From Comamonas resistens (GTDB lineage: Bacteria; Pseudomonadota; Gammaproteobacteria; Burkholderiales; Burkholderiaceae_C): a stretch of DNA of 64,000 bases. This document shows, piece after piece, positions 52,379 to 60,313 of the stretch. Position numbers and translations under genes: made by a program. The stretch lies in contig NZ_CP125947.1 in NCBI RefSeq assembly GCF_030064165.1, forward strand, positions 4,030,001 to 4,094,000, given 5' to 3'. A model generated the notes under the pieces. It was not told the origin of the DNA and made no database searches. It saw only the letters and a program-made list of their open reading frames with translations. Position 1 is the stretch's first letter. Each line of letters opens with the position of its first letter.

Positions 52379-54445
52379 ATGAACGCCGTTACTTACACCG
52401 AAGCTCAAGCCCTCGACAGCCGCGCAAACGTGCTGCAAGCCGCCGACCCGAGCAAGCACATGATTCTGGTTCCGCTGTCGCGGCTGGTGCTGCGCCCCAC
52501 GGGCCGCAACGTGCGCAAGACCGTCCCGCGCATGTCCATCCCCGAGCTGGCCGCGAGCATTCAGCGCGTGGGCCTGCTGCAAAACCTGATCGTGATTCCC
52601 GCCGCCGATGACCTGCATTACGAGGTGGTGGCAGGTGGCCGACGCTTTGCGGCCCTCAAGCTGCTGGCAAAGAAGCACCGTATCGCCAAGGATTGGGACG
52701 TGCCTTGCCTGCAGGTGGCCGATGGCACGGCCCGCACCGCCAGCCTGACCGAGAACGTGCAGCGCGAAGCCATGCACCCAGCAGACCAGTTTGAAGCCTT
52801 CGCCGCGCTGGTGGCCGAAGGCCGACCGATTGAGGACATTGCGGCGGATTTCTCCGTTACGCCGCTGGTGGTGCAGCGCCGCTTGAAGCTCGCCAATGTC
52901 TCGCCGCGTTTGATGGAGGACTACCGGGCCGATGCCGTGAGCCTCGATCAGCTGATGGCGCTCTCCATCACCGACGACCACGCCGCGCAGGAATGCGCGT
53001 TCTACGATGCGCCGCAATGGCAGCGCCAACCCTCGCACTTGCGCGAACGTCTGACGGAGCGCGAGATTGACGCCTACCGGCATCCGCTGGTGCGCTTCGT
53101 CGGGCTGGACACCTACGAGCAGGCGGGCGGCGGCATCCGCCGCGACCTGTTCGCGGAGGGCGATGCAGGCGTGTACCTGACCGACGCCGCGCTGCTGGAA
53201 CGACTGGCGCAAGACAAGCTGGCGGGCATCGCCGCAGAGGTGAAGGCCGAGGGCTGGGCTTGGGCTGATGCCACGCCGGGCGTGACCCATGCCGATCTGC
53301 ACGCCTTCCAGCGTGCGCCGAGGGAGCGCCGCGAGCCGAACAAGCGCGAAGCACAGCGCATCGAGAGGCTGCAAGCCAAGATGCAGGAGGTGGCCGAAGC
53401 CATTGATGCCGCGACGGACGCCGACGACGAGGACAAGGCCGATGCGCTGCAAGAGGAAGGCGAGCGGCTGGGCGAGCAGTTGCAGGCGCTGGAAGACGGC
53501 TTGCAGGGGTACGGCGCGAACGTGAAGGCCGCAGCCGGGGCCATCGTCACCATCGGCCGCAACGGCGAGGTGGTGATTCATCGCGGACTGCTGCGCGAGG
53601 CCGAGGCCAAGGCACTGCGCACACTGGAGAAGCTGCGCCAAGGGTTCAGCGACCCAGATGCCGCGAACGATGACGAAGGCGAGGACGACGAGCCGCCCAA
53701 GGCAGCAGCGATTTCCGACCGACTGGCCCAGCGCCTGAGCGCCCATCGCACCGCCGCGCTGCAAATCGAGGTGGCCCGGCATCCGCAGGTGGCGGTGGCC
53801 GCGCTGGTGCATGGCATGGTGCAGACCGTCTTGCAGGGCCGCTACTACGGGCGCGACCTGCCGCTGGGCGTGAGCCTGAAAGTCCAAGACCGGCTGGACG
53901 GCATGGCCCCGGACTGGCCCGAGTCACCCGCCGCTGTGGCGCTGCGTGAATTGCAGCAGGCGTGGAGCGGCAAGCTGCCCGAGGACAGCGCCGAACTGTT
54001 TGCCGCGCTGCTGGCGATGGAGCAAGGCGAACTGGTCAAGCTGCTGGCCGTGTGCGTGGCTTCCACGGTGGACGTGGTGACGCCTCGCGCCACACCGCAC
54101 CAGCCCGGCGAGGAACTGGCGCAGGCCGTGGGCCTCGACATGGCCGCATGGTGGCAGCCGACCGCCGAGGGGTATTTCAAGCACGTTCCGAAGGCGGCAG
54201 TTCTGCAAGCCGTGGGCGAGTACGCGCCCGATCAGGTTTCCCGGCTGGCGAAGCTGAAGAAGGCCGACATTGCCAGCGAAGCCGAGCGGCTGGCCGATGG
54301 CGCGGGTTGGATGCCTGCCATCTTTAAGGTCGAAGGCCCGCAGCAGGCAGTGAAGGAAAGCGCGCAGGAGGCAGGCCCGGAGCAGGACGCCCCGGAGGAT
54401 GCCGAGGCAATGGCGGATGAACCCGCCGAGGCGCTGGCCGCTTGA
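52379..54445 (+). CDS. ParB/RepB/Spo0J-type partition protein
   Basis: 688 residues, about twice a normal ParB. Residues about 35-130 are the ParB CTPase/nuclease-like N-domain (NVRKTVPRMSIPELAASIQR, VVAGGRRFAALKLL, and the NVQREAMHPADQFEAFAALV segment). The HTH follows (EDIAADFSVTPLVVQRRLKL). The long C-terminal part has an acidic coiled stretch (AIDAATDADDEDKADALQEE) and Ala-rich helices; its role is unknown. The parA gene is 6 kb away, not adjacent. Probably needed for stable inheritance of the excised ICE. Confidence 0.9.
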   Translation: MNAVTYTEAQALDSRANVLQAADPSKHMILVPLSRLVLRPTGRNVRKTVPRMSIPELAASIQRVGLLQNLIVIPAADDLHYEVVAGGRRFAALKLLAKKHRIAKDWDVPCLQVADGTARTASLTENVQREAMHPADQFEAFAALVAEGRPIEDIAADFSVTPLVVQRRLKLANVSPRLMEDYRADAVSLDQLMALSITDDHAAQECAFYDAPQWQRQPSHLRERLTEREIDAYRHPLVRFVGLDTYEQAGGGIRRDLFAEGDAGVYLTDAALLERLAQDKLAGIAAEVKAEGWAWADATPGVTHADLHAFQRAPRERREPNKREAQRIERLQAKMQEVAEAIDAATDADDEDKADALQEEGERLGEQLQALEDGLQGYGANVKAAAGAIVTIGRNGEVVIHRGLLREAEAKALRTLEKLRQGFSDPDAANDDEGEDDEPPKAAAISDRLAQRLSAHRTAALQIEVARHPQVAVAALVHGMVQTVLQGRYYGRDLPLGVSLKVQDRLDGMAPDWPESPAAVALRELQQAWSGKLPEDSAELFAALLAMEQGELVKLLAVCVASTVDVVTPRATPHQPGEELAQAVGLDMAAWWQPTAEGYFKHVPKAAVLQAVGEYAPDQVSRLAKLKKADIASEAERLADGAGWMPAIFKVEGPQQAVKESAQEAGPEQDAPEDAEAMADEPAEALAA

Positions 54446-54459
54446 CCCACGCCGAAGGC

Positions 54460-54487
54460 AAGCGCCCCGGCTTCGACCGGGGCGCTT
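54460..54487 (+). terminator. GC-rich hairpin after the ParB gene
   Basis: AAGCGCCCCGG, loop CTTCGA, CCGGGGCGCTT: perfect 11-bp stem 15 bases after the stop, without a U-tract. Confidence 0.6.
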
Positions 54488-54507
54488 CGCTGCAAGGAGA
54501 AGCCCCC

Positions 54508-54717
54508 ATGACCCGCACCACCACCAACCGCCCGCGCATGGCGGCGGTCTATGCACCCGGCACGGTGCGCGCCCGCCGCTGGCACGGCGATGGCGACGTG
54601 CGCGGCTACCGACCGCCCTCGGGCTGGTCGGCCCGCGCTGACCTCACCGACATACATCCCATCACGGGCCGCGCCTTGCCGCGTGCCGTGTGGTGGATCA
54701 TCGAAACGAAGGAATGA
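54508..54717 (+). CDS. Small basic ICE protein, hypothetical
   Basis: 69 residues from the ATG at 54508 (MTRTTTNRPRMAAVYAPGTV), with AAGGAGA upstream. Arg- and Trp-rich (RARRWHGDGDVRGYRPP, PRAVWWIIETKE). Not a family I know. Followed by a perfect hairpin. Confidence 0.6.
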   Translation: MTRTTTNRPRMAAVYAPGTVRARRWHGDGDVRGYRPPSGWSARADLTDIHPITGRALPRAVWWIIETKE

Positions 54718-54727
54718 TCATCGTCAG

Positions 54728-54762
54728 CACCGCGCCCAGGCCGTTCCGCCCTGGGCGCGGTG
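54728..54762 (+). terminator. GC-rich hairpin terminator
   Basis: CACCGCGCCCAGG, 9-base loop, CCTGGGCGCGGTG: perfect 13-bp stem 11 bases after the stop of the preceding small gene. Confidence 0.65.
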
Positions 54763-54847
54763 AAACGCATAATCCGGGCGCGGCGGTGGCCGCGCCCGGT
54801 GTTGAAGCCGAATAGCCGGGGCATTACGCCGCCGCCTTCACTGGCAC

Positions 54848-55366
54848 TCAGGCGGCGGCGTTGAAGGCATCGCTGTACTGCGCGATGCCTTCGGGCACTG
54901 GCCCATGGAAGGCCAGTGCGAGAAAATAGCCGGGCGGCACGCCCGGCAGTTGCAGGCCCGCATGGGCCTGGAAGCCAAAGCGCCCGTAGTACGCGGGCTC
55001 TCCGAGCAGCACACAGCCTTCGGCCTGCATGGCCCGCAGTTCAGACAGCGCCTGTTCCATCAGGCGCGAGCCGATGCCGTGCCCCTGCCTCTGCGGCAGG
55101 ACGGAGATCGGCCCCAGGCCGCACCAGCCTTTGGCCTTGTGGCCGTGGTCGTTGGTGATAGTCACCGGCGACAGAGCCACATGGCCGACGACCTGGCCGT
55201 GTTCTTCGGCCACGATGGAAAGCGTCAGTTCGCTAGCGTCGCGCAATGCACGCACGATGAATTGCTCCGTGTGGCTGGTGTGCGGCGCATCGGCGAAGGC
55301 GGCAATGGTCACGGCCTCGATAGCGGCAATGTCGTTCGTGGTTTCGTGTCGTAGCTGGATGGTCAT
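54848..55366 (-). CDS. GNAT-family N-acetyltransferase
   Basis: 172 residues from the ATG at 55366 (MTIQLRHETTNDIAAIEAVT). Acetyl-CoA motif A: LGPISVLPQRQGHGIGSRLM (R-Q-G-H-G-I-G). Also AEEHGQVVGHVALSPV and VLLGEPAYYGRFGFQ, the pattern of the YhbS-like GNAT branch. Substrate unknown. It interrupts the backbone on the opposite strand, so it is likely a cargo gene. Confidence 0.88.
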   Translation of the reverse strand: MTIQLRHETTNDIAAIEAVTIAAFADAPHTSHTEQFIVRALRDASELTLSIVAEEHGQVVGHVALSPVTITNDHGHKAKGWCGLGPISVLPQRQGHGIGSRLMEQALSELRAMQAEGCVLLGEPAYYGRFGFQAHAGLQLPGVPPGYFLALAFHGPVPEGIAQYSDAFNAAA

Positions 55367-56187
55367 GGTGTTCTGCGTTCCCTGCTCAAAATATAGAACG
55401 GCCTGGGCGTGTCGGCGCGTAGCGCCGCCGGGCTTTCGGGCTGCGCCCCGTGCCGACTTCGCTGTCACGGCCATTCGGCTTCAATCCACTCACGCCTTCG
55501 CGCCTGCGGCGCTGCGCGCTGCGCTTGCCTCCGGGGGATCGGCGCAAGGCCCATCCCCGCCGCGCGAGCTTGGCGCCCCTCGATGCCGCCGAACCGTCGA
55601 TGCCGGATCGGCCCGGCCAGCGCCCCGCCGCAATGGACGGAGCTGGCGAACACGCTGGTGCTTGCTGCGGCAGGTTGTGCGAATGCGTGCCGTCCTCAAC
55701 GCTGGCGGTTCTCGCCCATCACGTCACGAAGGACGGTTCACGGACATCCCGCCCGGCATCGCTATGGAGCTTCCACGCCACGCCTCAAGACCGGCGCCGC
55801 AAGGTGCGGCCGGGGCGTTCTCGCTTGTCGTCGGATGGTTGACCTGGCCCGCGTCAGTGGGCGAGCCGGTGCTGCCTTCGTGCGGGGATGCCGAGCCGGC
55901 CCTGCCTCCTTTCGATGCGGTTCGGCCCAAGGCGTCCTTGTGTTGTTGTGAATCCTAGCGGTGGCGCGGCTGCGCCTCGGGCTTCATGGCTGCAACCGTC
56001 CGGCGAAAACAATTTCCCCTGCTTTGTCACTGCGTTCGGCGCATTCCTCGCGGGACAAATTCTTTTCGCCTCCCGGCTCTCCACTGCGTTGCGACCGCAA
56101 GCGGTGCAGCCCGCCCGTCCCCCGCCGGCCGGATCACAACAAGGACGCGATGGGCGCGAACCTTGTTCCACCAAAAGGAGTTTCATC
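55367..56187. other. Long non-coding ICE region containing repeat R3
   Basis: 821 bases without a supported gene; reading frames on both strands overlap and look compositional. The first 270 bases carry R3 copy 2. The end has AAAAGGAG (56174-56181) for the DUF736 gene. A+T-richer piece at 56000-56080. Confidence 0.5.
55425..55640. repeat. ICE intergenic repeat R3, copy 2
   Basis: Parallels 56660-56850 over about 190 bases: GGGCTGCGCCCC, CCGACTTCGC, GGCCATTCGGCTTCAATCC, GCGCTTGCCTCCGGGGGA, CCCCGCCGCGCGA, GCTTGGCGCCCCT and GCCGGATCGGCC in the same order. Confidence 0.8.
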
Positions 56188-56502
56188 ATGGCCAACATCG
56201 GCACCTTCACCGCAGACAAAGACGGCTTCACCGGCACGCTTCGCACCCTGACGCTCAACGTCAAGGTCAAGCTGGTGCCCAACGACAAGGGGGACAACGA
56301 GAAGGCCCCGGACTTCCGCCTGCAGGCCGCCAGCCACGACATCGGCGCGGCGTGGAAGAAGACCAGCGAGGCCGGGCGGGAGTACATCTCCGTGACCCTC
56401 GACGATCCTTCGTTCCCGGCCACGGTCTATGCCCGCCTGATCGAAGGAGAGAACGGCACGCACGACCTGATCTGGTCGCGCAGCAAGCCCCAGGCGGCCT
56501 GA
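56188..56502 (+). CDS. DUF736 family protein
   Basis: 104 residues from the ATG at 56188 with AAAAGGAG upstream. [60 protein letters not shown] and [19 protein letters not shown]: a standard DUF736, a small beta-rich protein found on ICEs and plasmids, often next to partition genes. Function unknown. Followed by a perfect hairpin. Confidence 0.93.
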   Translation: MANIGTFTADKDGFTGTLRTLTLNVKVKLVPNDKGDNEKAPDFRLQAASHDIGAAWKKTSEAGREYISVTLDDPSFPATVYARLIEGENGTHDLIWSRSKPQAA

Positions 56503-56509
56503 CGGCCGC

Positions 56510-56539
56510 CAGCGCCCCGCCCACTGCGGCGGGGCGCTG
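56510..56539 (+). terminator. GC-rich hairpin terminator after DUF736
   Basis: CAGCGCCCCGCC, loop CACTGC, GGCGGGGCGCTG: perfect 12-bp stem 7 bases after the stop; no U-tract. Confidence 0.65.
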
Positions 56540-56659
56540 TACTGCTTGGATCAGCAGACTGGAAGGCTTGGCTCTCCCAGCTTCGTGATGGTGGTGGTCG
56601 GGCAGCATCACCATGACTTCGTGTTGCCAGGGCGAATGCAGGGCGATTCGGCGCACTGC

Positions 56660-56850
56660 GCCGACCGGGCTTTGCGGGCTGCGCCCCATGCCGACTTCGC
56701 CGTCATGGCCATTCGGCTTCAATCCCTATCGCAGCTGCGCGCTTCGCTTGCCTCCGGGGGAAAACCCTGCGGCCTCTCCCCGCCGCGCGATGCTTGGCGC
56801 CCCTGAAGTCCCCGAACCGGCTGCACCGGATCGGCCACGCCAGCGCGGTC
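56660..56850. repeat. ICE intergenic repeat R3, copy 3
   Basis: Same order of words as 55425-55640; closely matching over its length. Ends where the XRE gene ends on the minus strand. Confidence 0.8.
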
Positions 56851-56855
56851 GCACG

Positions 56856-57149
56856 CTATGGCGTGTCACTCTTCTTCGCCACAGTCTCCAACTCCTGGCG
56901 CACCTGCGCCAGCAGCTGATCGACCTGCTGCAGGTCGTCGCCGGCATAGGCCAGCGTCAGCAGCGTGAGCGGGTGCACCTCCATGACCTCGCACAGCTCG
57001 GCCAGCTTGTTCAAGGTGGGGCTTTTGAGGTCGCGTTCCAGCGTGCTCATGTAGGTGCGGCTGGACACGTCCGAGAACGCTTCCTGGCTCAAACCACGTG
57101 CTTTCCTGATGGTCTTTAGTGCCTCCGACAATGTATGTTTCGCTGCCAA
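56856..57149 (-). CDS. XRE-family helix-turn-helix regulator
   Basis: 97 residues from a TTG at 57149; there is no ATG. HTH_3 domain: LSEALKTIRKARGLSQEAFS, SRTYMSTLERDLKSPTLNKL, AELCEVMEVHPLTLLTLAY; then a C-terminal coiled helix (DDLQQVDQLLAQVRQELETV). Probably a repressor acting on the palindromes between it and the divergent DUF2958 gene. Could control ICE transfer or maintenance genes. The rare start and short length suggest low-level expression. Confidence 0.85.
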   Translation of the reverse strand: MAAKHTLSEALKTIRKARGLSQEAFSDVSSRTYMSTLERDLKSPTLNKLAELCEVMEVHPLTLLTLAYAGDDLQQVDQLLAQVRQELETVAKKSDTP

Positions 57150-57187
57150 CCCTGGATCTCCGCAAAATCCAAGATGACATCCGATTG

Positions 57188-57201
57188 AGCCCTATAGGGC
57201 T
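57188..57201. promoter_or_regulatory. Candidate XRE operator
   Basis: Perfect 14-bp palindrome AGCCCTATAGGGCT, followed within 15 bases by a second CTATAG word. It lies 39 bases upstream of the XRE start in the divergent control region. Confidence 0.5.
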
Positions 57202-57280
57202 ACAATCTATAGTGTTCAACTATGTCCGCCTGCCGCTTTCGTGCTTTTGCGGAAATCCGTATCTGCAGCTTCTCACAGAA

Positions 57281-57357
57281 GCACAAAACCGCATCCGTGC
57301 CTTTCCACAAACCCGCCGATGCGGTTTTGCGCTTTCACGCTTCGGCGGTTTTGTGCG
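57281..57357. repeat. Overlapping inverted repeats upstream of DUF2958 copy 2
   Basis: GCACAAAACCGC (57281-57292) pairs perfectly with GCGGTTTTGTGC (57346-57357), while CAAAACCGCATC (57284-57295) pairs perfectly with GATGCGGTTTTG (57318-57329). The two hairpins share one arm and exclude each other. Confidence 0.65.
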
Positions 57358-57372
57358 AATGAGGTAACGCCC

Positions 57373-57720
57373 ATGAACCAACTCATGACCGAGGACGAGC
57401 GCAAGCAACTGCTGGAACACGGCCGGGTCCGGGCCGCTGGCCGGGCCATCGACCCGCTGCCCGTGGTGCGGTTGTTCACGCCGGACGCACACGCCACTTG
57501 GCTGCTGGTGTCGCTTGACCCCGCTGACGGCGATACGGCCCATGGCCTGATCGACTTGGGGATCAGCATGCCTGAGCTGGGCGAGATCAAGCTGTCCGAC
57601 CTCGCATCCATCGTCGGGCCGAGCAAACAGCCCGTGATGCGAGATCGGTATTTCCGGGCGGTGCGCCCGTTGTCGGAGTACCTGCGGCTGGCCCAGGAGA
57701 ACGGTTCCGTCCTCGATTGA
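57373..57720 (+). CDS. DUF2958 family protein, copy 2
   Basis: 115 residues from the ATG at 57373 (MNQLMTEDERKQLLEHGRVR). PVVRLFTPDAHATWLLVSLD and LGISMPELGEIKLSDLASIV align with copy 1 at 49406. Function unknown. Its leader holds two mutually exclusive hairpins and the XRE operators, so this copy is probably regulated. Confidence 0.88.
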   Translation: MNQLMTEDERKQLLEHGRVRAAGRAIDPLPVVRLFTPDAHATWLLVSLDPADGDTAHGLIDLGISMPELGEIKLSDLASIVGPSKQPVMRDRYFRAVRPLSEYLRLAQENGSVLD

Positions 57721-58061
57721 GCCGTTCGCGCCACGGCCAAGCCGGGCGCATTGAGGCTATTTCGGTCTTGCTCCAGACCCGTCAGGTCTTAATCCGCACT
57801 GTTGCACCAAACCAGTGCCACCCTGACGCAAACGGTCATGACGCCAGCCGTGCCATCGGGCACGGTGGATAGCGCAGGAGGCCGCATTTCCTCGCGCGCC
57901 ACCGTCGCATTCAGACGATCCGCGCAATCCATCGGATGCTTTTCGTCTTGACACGCAAGTTACTAATCTACCAGCTTATTCACGATTGGATGCTAGTTCG
58001 ATGCGGTGACGTTGGCGTGTGAAACCAGTGACGGCCGTCCTGCTCTACGGGAGCTTGCGTC
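57721..58061. other. Intergenic region upstream of the DUF2285 gene
   Basis: 341 bases. TTGACA at 57948-57953 is a good -35 but no -10 at the right distance stands out. A+T-richer near 57950-57990. ACGGGAG serves the next ATG. No gene. Confidence 0.45.
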
Positions 58062-58811
58062 ATGGCCGAACCGCACCACCTCGCGCACTGGTATCCGACT
58101 GCCGCCTACCTCTATGTCCTGTGCCTGGACACGCTTGCACTGGCCTGGGAGTACCTGCGCCGTCATCCCGACTACCACCTTGACTGGCTGCGCCGTGCGC
58201 GCCGCCCCGATGCTGCGCATCGCTGGGGCTTGCGTCTGCTGGAAGACCCGGCCCTGGATGCGCGTGACGCGCATCCAGCCTGGCTCCCCGGCCATGAGGC
58301 CGTGGTGCAGCTTCACCCGGATGTCGATCCGCCGCCGGATGCCGAGTCGTTCGCTTTTTGGCGAATCCCCGGCCACAAGCAACTGCTGCACGACGGCAAG
58401 GGCCTGGCGTTGATCGCGCGCAGCCCTGGCCGCTGCCTGCGCTTCGCACTGGCGCCTGGCCTGGAGGACGGCATGGCCGTGGCCCATGCCTACCGTGGCC
58501 GTGGGGCCACCCACGTGCCTGACACGCCAGCGCCGATGGCTCGTCCCCGACCGCCCCCTGCAGCGCTGCTGGAACTGCACACCCTGCAGGCGCTCGACGC
58601 CACCCTCGCGGGCGCGTCCTTGCGCGACGTGGCCGAAGGCTTGTTCGGCGTGGACGCCGCAGCTGGTTGGTACAGCGATGGCGGCTTGCGCTCCAAGGTG
58701 CGCCGCCTTGCGCGGCGCGGCGATGCGCTGATGCGCGGCGGCTATCGCCGCCTAGCACAGCTCCCTCCGCTTGAGAAGGGTCGTTTTGAAGGCGACGCAA
58801 AACGACCCTGA
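58062..58811 (+). CDS. DUF2285-domain protein with DUF6499-like N-terminus
   Basis: 249 residues from the ATG at 58062 with ACGGGAG upstream. N-terminal segment (LCLDTLALAWEYLRRHPDYH, LDWLRRAR) is the transcriptional-regulator-like domain seen on these ICEs; C-terminal DUF2285: LHTLQALDATLAGASLRDVA, EGLFGVDAAAGWYSDGGLRS, KVRRLARRGDALMRGGYRRL. Probable DNA-binding regulator of transfer or replication genes. First gene of the run that leads to repA. Confidence 0.87.
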   Translation: MAEPHHLAHWYPTAAYLYVLCLDTLALAWEYLRRHPDYHLDWLRRARRPDAAHRWGLRLLEDPALDARDAHPAWLPGHEAVVQLHPDVDPPPDAESFAFWRIPGHKQLLHDGKGLALIARSPGRCLRFALAPGLEDGMAVAHAYRGRGATHVPDTPAPMARPRPPPAALLELHTLQALDATLAGASLRDVAEGLFGVDAAAGWYSDGGLRSKVRRLARRGDALMRGGYRRLAQLPPLEKGRFEGDAKRP

Positions 58812-58894
58812 GCAAGAGGGCTTCGTTTTCTGAGACTGCCTCCATCCGGTTGCGCTGTGTGGCCGGAGCCCTGCAACCGATGGAGGTTCTCACC

Positions 58895-59176
58895 ATGCGT
58901 CCTGCTCCCTTGCGGCCTGCCGCTACTGTCTCGACCGCTGCCGCGCAGCCCCAACGCTATCTCACCAACGACGAAGCCGCCGAGTACCTGCGCCTGTCGC
59001 CGCGCACGCTGGAAAAGCAGCGCGTGCTGGGAGGCGGTCCCAAGTTCCGCAAGTTCGGCCGCCGCGTGATGTACGCCGTGGTCGACCTCGATGCCTGGGC
59101 CGCCGAGCGCAGCTTCGAGAGCACGTCCGAGCCCGAGTACGCCGAGCAGCATTCGGCGGACAGCCGTGCGCGCTGA
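58895..59176 (+). CDS. AlpA-like/MerR-type helix-turn-helix protein
   Basis: 93 residues from the ATG at 58895, with GATGGAGG 9 bases upstream. HTH_17 domain: RYLTNDEAAEYLRLSPRTLE, KQRVLGGGPKFRKFGRRVMY, DLDAWAAERS. Proteins of this type act as excisionases or small regulators; in Tn4371 elements they stand next to repA. 83 bases after DUF2285. Confidence 0.87.
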   Translation: MRPAPLRPAATVSTAAAQPQRYLTNDEAAEYLRLSPRTLEKQRVLGGGPKFRKFGRRVMYAVVDLDAWAAERSFESTSEPEYAEQHSADSRAR

Positions 59177-59202
59177 TCGCTGGCGCGCGGGTGGCCTTCG
59201 CC

Positions 59203-60060
59203 ATGTCCAGCCCCGCGCTGCCCATGCGGCAGCGACCGATGCAAGAGCGCGAACAGCTCGATCTGTTCCGCGCCTTGCCGGGCGACATGGCGCCGCGCGA
59301 CAGCCAGGACTTGATGGCCTTTCCGTTCTTCTCGCTGGCGAAGTCGCGGCGCACGGCGCCGATCGACTTCCGCGCCAGCGGCATCACGATCCGCGTGGAG
59401 GGCACGCAGGAGCATGGCATCGCCACGATTTGGGATGCGGACATCCTGATCTGGGCTGCAAGCCAGATTGTGGAAGCCCGCGATGCGGGCTTGCGCCCGT
59501 CGCGGCTGATGCAGGCCACGCCCTACGAGATCCTGCGCTTCATCGGGCGCGGTACGTCGCTGCGCGACTACCAGCGCCTCAAGGCGGCCTTGGATCGGCT
59601 GCAGTCCACGACCGTGGCCACGTCGATCCGCGAGACGACCGGGCGGCGCCTGCATCGCTTCTCATGGATCAACGAGTGGAAGGAACTGGCCGATGCCAAG
59701 GGCACCCCCTTGGGGCTGGAACTGATCCTGCCGGACTGGTTCTATGCGGGCGTGCTCGATGCTGCCCTCGTGTTGACCATCGACCCGGCGTATTTCCGGC
59801 TGACGGGCGGGATCGAGCGATGGCTGTACCGCCTGGTGCGCAAGCACGGCGGGCGACAGCCTGGCGGCTGGCAGTTCGACTTCCAGCACCTGTACCGCAA
59901 GTCGGGCAGCGTGGCGCGGTACTACGACTTCGCCGCCGACCTGCGCGCACTGGTGGTGCGGCAAGCCTTGCCTGGCTACCAGTTGGGCATCGAGTACGTC
60001 TCGGGCATTGCCTCGCCGCTGCTGACGTTCCGGCCCGTGCCGTCCACGGCACGGGGATAA
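59203..60060 (+). CDS. repA: Replication initiator protein RepA
   Basis: 285 residues from the ATG at 59203; a GTG at 59191 is possible. Plasmid RepA-N/RPA family of Tn4371-type ICEs: LMAFPFFSLAKSRRTAPIDF, DADILIWAASQIVEARDAGL, PYEILRFIGRGTSLRDYQRL, and the winged-helix end WLYRLVRKHGGRQPGGWQFD. It should bind iterons to start replication. Three identical 17-bp direct repeats begin 25 bases after its stop. Expression together with parA implies a plasmid-like phase of the excised ICE. Confidence 0.9.
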   Translation: MSSPALPMRQRPMQEREQLDLFRALPGDMAPRDSQDLMAFPFFSLAKSRRTAPIDFRASGITIRVEGTQEHGIATIWDADILIWAASQIVEARDAGLRPSRLMQATPYEILRFIGRGTSLRDYQRLKAALDRLQSTTVATSIRETTGRRLHRFSWINEWKELADAKGTPLGLELILPDWFYAGVLDAALVLTIDPAYFRLTGGIERWLYRLVRKHGGRQPGGWQFDFQHLYRKSGSVARYYDFAADLRALVVRQALPGYQLGIEYVSGIASPLLTFRPVPSTARG

Positions 60061-60084
60061 CTGCTGCGCAGCCTGTGGACGGAC

Positions 60085-60148
60085 TCGTGCTATCAGGCAA
60101 CAGAGGTATCGTGCTATCAGGCAACGAATCCTCGTGCTATCAGGCAAC
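60085..60148. repeat. Three 17-bp direct repeats (candidate oriV iterons)
   Basis: TCGTGCTATCAGGCAAC occurs exactly at 60085-60101, 60109-60125 and 60132-60148 (periods 24 and 23, about two DNA turns). An A+T-richer tract with CTAACTT/CTAACT words follows at 60170-60225. A diverged copy (TCGTGCTATCGGGC) is at 62342. Confidence 0.75.
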
Positions 60149-60313
60149 AAAACCGGCCGCAAAGCTAATACTGGCGCGGGTTTCGGCCTCTCCTAACTTC
60201 CCTAACTTAAATACTCTAACTGGTAGTAGCAGCGCCGCGCCTCGGTGGACAACCGCCACAGGACGCGAAGCGCAGCGGCAACAGGCGGGCTTTCCGACAC
60301 GGAGGGTCCGGTC

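Noticed and set aside
52358..53887. A 509-codon open frame on the minus strand
   Set aside because: Antisense to the ParB-like gene; product composition is that of a reverse shadow.
55409..55958. Overlapping open frames on both strands in the long ICE gap
   Set aside because: They run through the R3 repeat in several frames, have no ribosome sites and give Arg/Pro/Ala-rich products.
57948..57953. TTGACA as a full sigma-70 promoter for DUF2285
   Set aside because: A -35 match alone; no acceptable -10 at 16-18 bases.
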